Shown: one piece after another, positions 52,993 to 60,700 of the stretch | Numbering within the stretch: position 1 is the stretch's first letter | Layout: every line of letters begins with the position of its first letter | Assembly: GCA_022842845.1 (NCBI GenBank) | Contig: JALHOT010000014.1 | Span: 1-64,000, forward strand | From: Cyclobacteriaceae bacterium | GTDB lineage: Bacteria > Bacteroidota > Bacteroidia > Cytophagales > Cyclobacteriaceae | Reading direction: 5' to 3' | DNA length: 64,000 bases | Notes under the pieces: generated by a model | Databases searched by the model: none | Told to the model about the DNA's origin: nothing | The model's input: only the letters and a program-made list of their open reading frames with translations | Position numbers and translations under genes: made by a program

Positions 52993-53066
52993 GCACTCGT
53001 AGCTCAATTGAATAGAGCATCTGACTACGGATCAGAAGGTTCGGGGTTTGAATCCCTGCGAGTGCA
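52993..53066 (+). tRNA. tRNA-Arg (anticodon ACG)
   Basis: Cloverleaf read by hand: acceptor GCACTCG/CGAGTGC, D stem GCTC/GAGC, anticodon stem TCTGA/TCAGA with loop CTACGGA (anticodon ACG at 53027-53029, read as inosine after deamination), T arm CGGGG-TTTGAAT-CCCTG, discriminator A. CCA is not encoded. It serves CGU/CGC/CGA codons. Confidence 0.95.
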
Positions 53067-53072
53067 CTAGTG

Positions 53073-53101
53073 AAGCCCTGACGGAAACGGCAGGGCTTTT
53101 T
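53073..53101 (+). terminator. Intrinsic terminator of tRNA-Arg(ACG)
   Basis: An 8-bp stem AAGCCCTG/CAGGGCTT with a 10-base loop followed by five T, seven bases after the tRNA. Confidence 0.85.
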
Positions 53102-53170
53102 CTTTAAAAAACAATTTCTTTTTATGATGGGGATCACGAAAGGCTGTGCGGCAGGGTAGTGCGTACGAGT

Positions 53171-53226
53171 AATCCCTGCGCGATTGCGCTATCAAAGCCC
53201 TGACGTAAACGTTGGTTTTTTTCTTT
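53171..53226 (+). repeat. Degenerate second copy of the tRNA-Arg 3' end and its terminator
   Basis: AATCCCTGCG and AAGCCCTGACG recur 120 bases downstream of the same words at 53051-53060 and 53073-53083, in the same order and similar spacing, again ending in a T-tract. The second hairpin is disrupted. The remainder of 53102-53406 shows no gene. This is a decayed tandem duplication or a remnant of integration at the tRNA end. Confidence 0.55.
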
Positions 53227-53406
53227 CAGAGCATACCATCAAGCCAGGGTACAGGGCCATAGAGTTGAATCTTCTAGTAGGCCTAGCTTTTTTCCTTGTC
53301 CAACCAGTTACCAATAGCTACAGAGGCCAGCTAGATCATCCTTTCTGCTAACAAAAGTCATTCACTTCAACCATTTATATGCTGACCTTCCAATAAAAGA
53401 TAAACT

Positions 53407-54483
53407 ATGAAATACGCTGCCCCATTCTTATGGATGGTTTTGCTTAGTTGCCAGCGTCCATTGGAGGAAATTTATCCAACTGTTGAACCTATTTCTGAAT
53501 CAGTGTATGCCTCCGGTATTGTAAAAAGTAAGAATCAATATCAGGTATTTTCTTCCGTTAATGGTTTGATAGCAGAGGTTTATGTATCAGAGGGCGATTC
53601 TGTTGAAAAAGGAAGTGCTCTGGTGCGGATTGATAATAGGAGTGCCAACCTCCAGGCTGATAATGCCAAACTATCGGCAGCCTATGCCGACTTAAAATCC
53701 AACAAGGATAAATTGTATGAAGCACAACTGACAGTTGCATTAACCTACGCTAAAAGAAAAAATGATTCGTTGCTTCTCAGTCGACAGCACAATTTGATGG
53801 CAAGAAATATTGGAACAAAGGTGGAAGTAGAGCAGCGTGAGCTCAACTTTCAAAATGCGAAGGTCGCGCATCAATCAGCTCAACTCCGCTATCATGATCT
53901 GCAAAGGCAAATTAACTTAACAGCTCAGCAGACGCAGAACACAGCAAGACTTAATGATAATCTAGCCAAAGATTATATTATCAGAAGTCAGCGGCCTGGC
54001 ACTGTGTATAGCCTGACAAAAAAAGTGGGGGAGTTTGTGAGTACACAAAGCCCCTTGGCGCTTTTAGGAGATAGTAAAAACTATATACTGGAATTGCAGG
54101 TGGATGAATATGATATAGTCAAGATCAAAGCGCAACAGCTGGTGGTCTTGCGTATGGATAGTTATAAAGGCATTGTCTTTGAAGCGATCGTAACCAAAAT
54201 TAATCCATTACTCAACGAAAGGACTAAAACCTTCACAGTCGAAGCTAGCTTTACCAAAGCACCACCTGTTCTTTATCCATTTCTAACAGTAGAGGCCAAT
54301 ATTGTTATTCAAGCAAAAGAGCAAGCCTTGACCATCCCCAGAAACTGTCTGCTGCAAGATTCAATGGTGATGACTAAACAAAGGGGTAGCCAAAAAGTAG
54401 TGACAGGCTTGATGGACTATCAAAAAGTAGAAATACTGAGTGGCTTGACGAAAGAGGATGTACTCTTAATGCCTGAAAATTGA
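53407..54483 (+). CDS. Periplasmic adaptor (HlyD/MacA family) lipoprotein of an ABC exporter
   Basis: A 358-residue membrane-fusion protein. A short hydrophobic N-terminus ends in the lipobox LLSC (Cys15), so it is anchored by lipid rather than a helix. The lipoyl-like hairpin is at IAEVYVSEGDSVEKGSALV, a coiled coil lies at about 80-180 (LSAAYADLKSNKDKLYEAQ), and the barrel domain contains GTVYSLTKKVGEFVSTQS. It links the inner-membrane permease to the outer membrane. The stop overlaps the permease start (TTGA), giving a three-gene unit. Confidence 0.88.
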   Translation: MKYAAPFLWMVLLSCQRPLEEIYPTVEPISESVYASGIVKSKNQYQVFSSVNGLIAEVYVSEGDSVEKGSALVRIDNRSANLQADNAKLSAAYADLKSNKDKLYEAQLTVALTYAKRKNDSLLLSRQHNLMARNIGTKVEVEQRELNFQNAKVAHQSAQLRYHDLQRQINLTAQQTQNTARLNDNLAKDYIIRSQRPGTVYSLTKKVGEFVSTQSPLALLGDSKNYILELQVDEYDIVKIKAQQLVVLRMDSYKGIVFEAIVTKINPLLNERTKTFTVEASFTKAPPVLYPFLTVEANIVIQAKEQALTIPRNCLLQDSMVMTKQRGSQKVVTGLMDYQKVEILSGLTKEDVLLMPEN

Positions 54484-55739
54484 AATCTCCACTGATCATA
54501 AAAATAGCAATAGCCTTGTTGCTGGCGCGTTGGAAACAAACTACAGTAGCCGCAGTCGGGGTTACTTTTAGTATAACCATGTTCATAGCCTTGTTGGGTT
54601 TTATGAATGGCCTGAATGATTTACTGGATGGATTGATTTTAAACCGTACGCCACACATTCGACTTTTTAACGAAGTAAGTGTCCGTCAGCAGCAACCCAT
54701 TCATCAGTTAGATAAGTTTAATAGAGGTCATAACTTCATACACTCCATAAAGCCTGCGAATAGTCGGCAGGCTATTTATAATAGTCAGCCTATTTTGACA
54801 ACCCTGGCCGCAGACGCGCGTGTATTGGGAGTAGCTCCTAAAATCAATGCCCAGGTTTTCTTTACAGCAGGTACGATTGATATTACAGGTGTCATCAATG
54901 GAATAGATCCAACTGCAGAGGCTAGGTTATTCCATTTCAATGACTATGTAGTAGAGGGTAATACTGATGAATTAGAAAATGTCGCCAATAGCATTATACT
55001 GGGAAAAGAATTGGCGAGAAAAGTATTGGCAGAGCCAGGAGATATTGTTCAGGTGGTTACTCCTCAGGGAGAAAGATTTTCACTCAAGGTTGTAGGGCTA
55101 TTTCAATCAGGCATACAAGAGTATGATAAAACGCAGAGTTACGCTTCCATTAAAACCACACAGAAGATTTTAGGAAAAGACAATAACTACATCACAGACA
55201 TACAAATTAAGTTGAGAGACATGGCAGTGGCTCCTGCGATGGCAGTCGAGTATGCACAACGTTTCGGTACCCTGGCAGAAGACATCCAAACAGCCAACGC
55301 ACAATTTGAGACAGGAAGTTTTGTTCGATCACTAATATCTTACGCAGTGGGCATTACCCTTTTGATTGTAGCCGGTTTTGGAATTTATAACATTCTTAAC
55401 ATGATGATATATGAGAAGATGGACTCGATTGCTATTCTTAAAGCAACTGGATTTGCAGGTGCCGATGTCAATAAAATATTCATCTTCATTGCCCTGAGCA
55501 TTGGCATTACCGGAGGGTTACTGGGTTTACTTCTGGGCTTTCTTGTTTCCTTAGGAATCGATCAGATACCATTCAGAACAGCTTCACTACCTACGGTTAA
55601 GACCTATCCTGTAAACTACAATCTGTTCTTTTACATTATTGGATTTTGTTTTTCTCTGATCACCACTTACCTGGCCGGCCTATTGCCAGCCAACAAGGCC
55701 AGCGGCATTGATCCAGTCATCATCATACGTGGTAAATGA
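54480..55739 (+). CDS. ABC exporter permease (FtsX/MacB-like)
   Basis: A 419-residue permease with one N-terminal helix (VGVTFSITMFIALLGFM), a ~230-residue periplasmic MacB-type core domain and three C-terminal helices (LLIVAGFGIYNILNMMIYE, FIALSIGITGGLLGLLLG, YIIGFCFSLITTYLAGLLP). The KMDSIAILKATGF coupling loop is typical of the FtsX superfamily. The start codon is TTG at 54480, overlapping the adaptor stop by 4 bases. With the adaptor and ATPase it resembles the DevBCA/MacAB layout, exporting a lipid, peptide or glycolipid. Confidence 0.9.
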   Translation: MKSPLIIKIAIALLLARWKQTTVAAVGVTFSITMFIALLGFMNGLNDLLDGLILNRTPHIRLFNEVSVRQQQPIHQLDKFNRGHNFIHSIKPANSRQAIYNSQPILTTLAADARVLGVAPKINAQVFFTAGTIDITGVINGIDPTAEARLFHFNDYVVEGNTDELENVANSIILGKELARKVLAEPGDIVQVVTPQGERFSLKVVGLFQSGIQEYDKTQSYASIKTTQKILGKDNNYITDIQIKLRDMAVAPAMAVEYAQRFGTLAEDIQTANAQFETGSFVRSLISYAVGITLLIVAGFGIYNILNMMIYEKMDSIAILKATGFAGADVNKIFIFIALSIGITGGLLGLLLGFLVSLGIDQIPFRTASLPTVKTYPVNYNLFFYIIGFCFSLITTYLAGLLPANKASGIDPVIIIRGK

Positions 55740-56422
55740 TACACGAGCCCACCATCCTGGAAGCACGTCACATTGAAAAGAGATTCAATGATGCGGTAGA
55801 GTTACCAGTGCTAAAAGACATATCCTTTGCCATTAAGAAAGGTGAATTTGTATCTGTGGTAGGTAAATCGGGTTGTGGTAAATCAACCCTTTTGTACATA
55901 CTATCGACCATGGATACTGATTTTACTGGTGATTTATTGATTGACGGAGAATTAACCAGAGGAAAAAAAGAAAGGCAATTGGCCAATATCCGTAACGAGA
56001 AGATTGGTTTTGTTTTTCAGTTTCATTATTTACTACATGAATTTAGTGTGTTAGAGAATGTAATGTTGCCTGGCCTGAAGTTGGGTCGTTATAGTCATCA
56101 GGAGCTCGAGCACAGGGCTATGGAAAGATTGAAAACCCTGGGTATTGAATCGCTTGCGCTAAAGAGGGCTAATAAAATCTCTGGTGGTGAAAAGCAGCGC
56201 GTAGCCATTGCGAGGGCGTTGATCAACGATCCTCTCATCATTATGGGTGATGAGCCTACGGGTAACTTAGATAAACGGAATGGCGAGATCGTGTTCAATA
56301 TCTTTAAACAGATGGCAGAAGAGTATAAGCAAACTCTGCTGATAGTTACGCATGATACTACCTTTGCCAATCAAACCCAGCGCATTATTGAAATGGAAGA
56401 TGGAAGAATTATTCGCCAATAA
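55736..56422 (+). CDS. ABC exporter ATPase (LolD/MacB-like)
   Basis: A 228-residue nucleotide-binding subunit. Walker A is VGKSGCGKST, the signature ISGGEKQRVAIARAL, Walker B IIMGDEPTGNLD and the switch His in IVTHDT. The first residues (ILEARHIEKRFNDAVELPVL) match the LolD/MacB group, which drives FtsX-type permeases mechanically. It overlaps the permease by 4 bases (ATGA). Transcription meets the convergent caspase gene at a shared bidirectional terminator. Confidence 0.93.
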   Translation: MIHEPTILEARHIEKRFNDAVELPVLKDISFAIKKGEFVSVVGKSGCGKSTLLYILSTMDTDFTGDLLIDGELTRGKKERQLANIRNEKIGFVFQFHYLLHEFSVLENVMLPGLKLGRYSHQELEHRAMERLKTLGIESLALKRANKISGGEKQRVAIARALINDPLIIMGDEPTGNLDKRNGEIVFNIFKQMAEEYKQTLLIVTHDTTFANQTQRIIEMEDGRIIRQ

Positions 56423-56467
56423 TAGGCAGCTCGGTATTATGTGATTTCCCTTCTTTAGAATAGGCAC

Positions 56468-56499
56468 AAAAAAACCTGACGAGTATCGCCAGGCTTTTT
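56468..56499. terminator. Bidirectional terminator between ABC exporter and caspase operons
   Basis: An 8-bp stem with one G-U pair (CCTGACGA/TCGCCAGG), flanked by seven A on the left and five T on the right, so it works for both converging operons. Confidence 0.8.
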
Positions 56500-56516
56500 G
56501 AAGGGATAATTGTTGA

Positions 56517-57713
56517 TTATTGGCGCGCAATAAAAAGGAAGTCGCTCTCTAAAGCATTGTCACCGAAGGGCCCAAACTTCGGCTGTATCTTCAATTTTTC
56601 TACATAAGTAAATAGTTCGGTCAGCGTTAAGATGCCATCACTACCGCCTTTAGAGTACAGCGCCTCCAGGAAATTTTTAGCGAAAGGGGAGTGCTGCCCC
56701 TTAATGCCATCGGACACATAGGTTTTTCCACCTGATGTTAAATACTTCCTTGTTTTGCTAATAAGTTTTCGGGTTACAAATTCATTTTTACCCTGCTCTT
56801 TATAGATTTCATCCATGCTACCGCGTGAAGAAGCGAGTACCTCATCAAAGGTTCCTCCGAAGCACACATCCATGGTTAAGAAAATGTGTTCACAAGGAAT
56901 ATTGTTAATGATAGAACGAAGACGGTTATGGGATAGGTAAGAAGTCTTTCCTTCGTCATTAATCAGAGATTCAGTCGTTACCACAAAACCTTCCCCAAAG
57001 GTCTGGTCATAATTTCCATGACCAGCGAAGAAGATAAAGAGCTGATCGAGGGGTTTGTATTTTTTCTCTGCGTACTCTCTGATTTTCCTGAGTATTTCTG
57101 CCTGGCTGGGGTTTTCAACGATATCTACTTTAAAGCCATAATTGCTTTTTAATTCTTCACCAATGGTGCGTGAATCGAAAACAGGGTTTACCAAGTCACT
57201 CCAGTATTCGTAATTATCAGTCGCAAAAATAAGGGCATAATCGGTGCGGTCCAGGCTCGTAGCGTTGGCGATAGCATCTGCACCTACTGCAACCTTCTTG
57301 GAAGAAGTGGTTTTTATTCCACCTGCATTTTCTGCAATAATAACAATGGTGTTTTCTCCATCAAGTAAGGTTAGTCTTTTGTCGACAACAAAATGATTAA
57401 GTTCAACACCAGCAGGTTTTAGTACCTGAGATCCTCTACTTGTTTTTGTGTCGCCTTCACGAATAGCAATGGTTACATTCGTTAGTGGCGTGCCTGAATC
57501 AATTGTGAATTTTACCGATACTCTTCCATCTTCTGTATAGGTAATATCAGGGATGGGGCTTTGCCAGCTAATCACCGGAATATCGGCATTGATGTTTTTT
57601 TGCTTCACCATATCTAACTCAAACTCGCTGGAGCGTGTTGTTAGATTCTGGGCCATGAGTCCCTGCCAAGCTGTTAGCAGAAGAACGGGCAGAAATAATT
57701 TAAGGGTTTTCAT
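56517..57713 (-). CDS. Caspase-family (C14) cysteine peptidase, exported
   Basis: A 398-residue protein with a signal peptide (LFLPVLLLTAWQGLMAQ). Residues ~50-150 form an Ig-like beta domain (SVKFTIDSGTPLTNVTIAI). The caspase-fold domain follows: ALIFATDNYEYWSDLVNPV, the catalytic His in IFFAGHGNYD and the catalytic Cys in LTMDVCFGGTFD, the C14 pattern. Length is normal for bacterial caspase-like proteins, which cut proteins and are sometimes involved in programmed death or defence. It starts directly after the 1880-residue protein's stop with no gap, so the two are made together. Whether it cleaves that protein is open. Confidence 0.88.
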   Translation of the reverse strand: MKTLKLFLPVLLLTAWQGLMAQNLTTRSSEFELDMVKQKNINADIPVISWQSPIPDITYTEDGRVSVKFTIDSGTPLTNVTIAIREGDTKTSRGSQVLKPAGVELNHFVVDKRLTLLDGENTIVIIAENAGGIKTTSSKKVAVGADAIANATSLDRTDYALIFATDNYEYWSDLVNPVFDSRTIGEELKSNYGFKVDIVENPSQAEILRKIREYAEKKYKPLDQLFIFFAGHGNYDQTFGEGFVVTTESLINDEGKTSYLSHNRLRSIINNIPCEHIFLTMDVCFGGTFDEVLASSRGSMDEIYKEQGKNEFVTRKLISKTRKYLTSGGKTYVSDGIKGQHSPFAKNFLEALYSKGGSDGILTLTELFTYVEKLKIQPKFGPFGDNALESDFLFIARQ

Positions 57714-60700
57714 TTATTGTAAGATTATCTTTTTGGTTTGTGAATATGTTTTGCCATTGCTGTCAGTAACCTTCATTTTGTAGAAGTAAAGTCCTGGTTT
57801 TGTTTGCGTTGTTTGAGTATCCCAGCTAATAGTATAAAAACCTGGTTGAAAGGTTTTATTCACGAGGTTTTGCACTGGTTCCCCTAGATTATTGATGATA
57901 CTGATGCTGATTTGAGAATTGCCTTGTTTATCAGCAATGGTAAATGGAATGGTCACTGCTTGACTTGAAGGGTTGGGGTAGGCATCTCCGAGTAGACCTA
58001 GGGAAGGCAGTATTTTACCTTCCAGGTTCTGTCCGAAGTAAATGGTAAACTTGCGTTGTTTGTCATCGAAAGTATAGATGTTCGTTTCACGCATATTGGT
58101 CAGGCGCTGCTCTTTATGGTCAAATAAATACAGTTCGTTTTCATTGATACCGAATTGAGTATTGTCCCATAGTAATTCTGCTAGCCCGTCATTTTCTGCG
58201 TAAGCGACAAAATCCCATTCATGGTAGTTTTTAGGTGTTACAACGTTTTTGGTTAAAGTATAATTTTTAATGTCAAAGTCTAAAGCAAGCTTACCTGCAA
58301 TACCTGGAGGGTTAAAGTCATCATGATTATCTAATTCCAGGCTACCATTAATATTCATTCCTATACCACCGATGGTGTTGCTTAGGGAACCTTGACGAAT
58401 AGCAATTGGCAGCTCCCAATTTTGTGCACTCAGATCGCTTGTGATGCTTTCGGTACGTCCTGTGCCTGCCGTTGCACCTGGCGAAATGGTAACTTCTTTA
58501 ATGCCACCGCTATTAAATACAAAGGCACCTTCATAAGGATTTAATGTAGTTGTATTCGAGTAATTACCATTGGTGTAACGTTTCAAGGTACCGTTTCCAG
58601 TTGGCCAGGTAATCTCCACAGGGTATGGGTTACCAATTTGATTCCATCCGCTCTGAAGTGTTATTTTAAAGGCACTGCTTCGGTTTTCTGTGATGGCCTG
58701 ACTGTTTTCAATAAATATTTCATTGAAAGTTTTTTGCAAGAACCAATAGCCTTTACCTCGGCTGATTTTATCAAAGTTTTTTGGGTACTGGTCGTAAACT
58801 TCCGTTCCACTATAAGTTAACAAGCGCCAATTACCTGGTTTAGCTTCTCCCAATTCATCAAAAATAGTAGCCACCTGATTATCCCTCAGGTTTTGGGGAA
58901 TGGCAATCATGCGATAGCTGTTAGCGGTTTCTCCAAATACCAGATTCTCGATTTTAGGCTTGCTGGTTGTTGGGTATATGGTGTAAGAATAGTGATAGGC
59001 AGCGGTAGTCTCAGGAGACCTACCTGTATTACCCGGTAGATCTTGGCTTGTAAAATAATATTCAAGCCCTAGTTCATCGTACCAACTTTCACTTACGGTA
59101 AAGTTAAACGTTTTGTTAAAAGCCGTACCTCCGGAATTCTCTACAGGATTGGTAGCTTGAATAAAAGGTGTAGTTGATGGAGCCCCTATTTTTCTATAGT
59201 ATAAGATGGTTTGGCTTGAATTAATAGATCCGTTATCCTGTACAGTTACTTGTAAAGTCAGTGGTGTGCCTTTGGTAAAATTGGCTGCCGTATGCTGCAA
59301 AGTGGGAGCCTGGTTATCAAGCGTGGTGAATGACCACGCTGTAAGGTTTGAATAGCCGGCAAAAGCATTACCAAAGATATCCGTAAAGGCCCCGGCATCG
59401 ATGACTACTGCATAGTTCTTTAAAAATCCTATGGATGCAGTGGGTGTAAAGGTTACCGTTTTGTTACCGTTACTTAATACACCAGCCGTTGCATCAAATT
59501 CCTGAACAGGCAAGGTAGAATTAGCGACATCAATTAGCTTTACTTTCCTTGTGCTTACTGCTTTGATGGCCTCTTGAAATGTAAGTACTAATTTAAAATT
59601 TGCCGCTACACCAGTAGCATCATCTAATGGAGACAATGTTTGAACGAGAGGTGCTGCATTGTCATTAGGTATTACGATGCTTGAGCTTTTATGCACCTCT
59701 CTTCCATGGATGGCAGCGTAGGCAATACCAGAGCTTTCGTCAATATCGATTTTAGATACGTAAACATTGGTAAATCCTGGAGCACTTTGCCAGGTGTTTC
59801 CTTGGTCGCGGGAGATCCACAAGGTGCTACTTGCTGAATTATTAATAAAGATGTAGCCATTTGCCCCAATAGACATAACACCTCCATTATTGGGGGCAGA
59901 TTTACGGCTCCAGTTTATGCCATCAGTACTTTCTAGAAAGGAACCGCCTCGTTCGTATACAAATATCTTATTATCATACTGAGTCACGCTTCCTACATTA
60001 TTAAAATCACTCAATTGGTCTATTGATCCAAAGCGAACACGGTATAGATTACCAGAGGTAGTAAAAAAAACCGTATTATCAGGCAATGCTGCTATATGGT
60101 CAATATAGAAGTTAGGGACGTTGGTAGTAGAGAGCTCAGTCCAAGAAGTTAAATCCGTTGATCTGACTACTTTTCGCCCATTATTATTAATCCTTATGGC
60201 AAAGAAATTATCAACGTTCGGATCAGCAGTTTTGAGGCTATTCATTTGTGAAAAGAATCCGTCAGCATTTTTATTTGACCAAGTTGCACCTCCATCGCTG
60301 GAAACACTTATACCACCACCATAGGCGACTATTTCACCATTAGATTTTTTAAGTACAGCATCTGTGTAAGTAATGTTACTGATCTTAGTAAAGCTGGCAC
60401 CAGCATTGGTTGAACCGAAAAAGTTTCCACCACCACCAGCAACCCAAACCTGACCGTTATTGAGAGCCATGCTGTTGGGGTTTGTACTGGTAAATCCACT
60501 ATTACCGCTAAATAAGGTAAAGCTGTCACCATTATTGGTTGTTATGTAAAACCCGTTATTGTTACTACCCATTACGAGGGCTCCGGTTGCATCAAAAACA
60601 GGCTCGAAAAGATTAGTGCCATTAATCCCATTTTTTTTGGTCCAGGTACTGCCTCCGTTTGTCGATATGTGCAGCTCATTTAAGTTGCTGAAATAATAGT

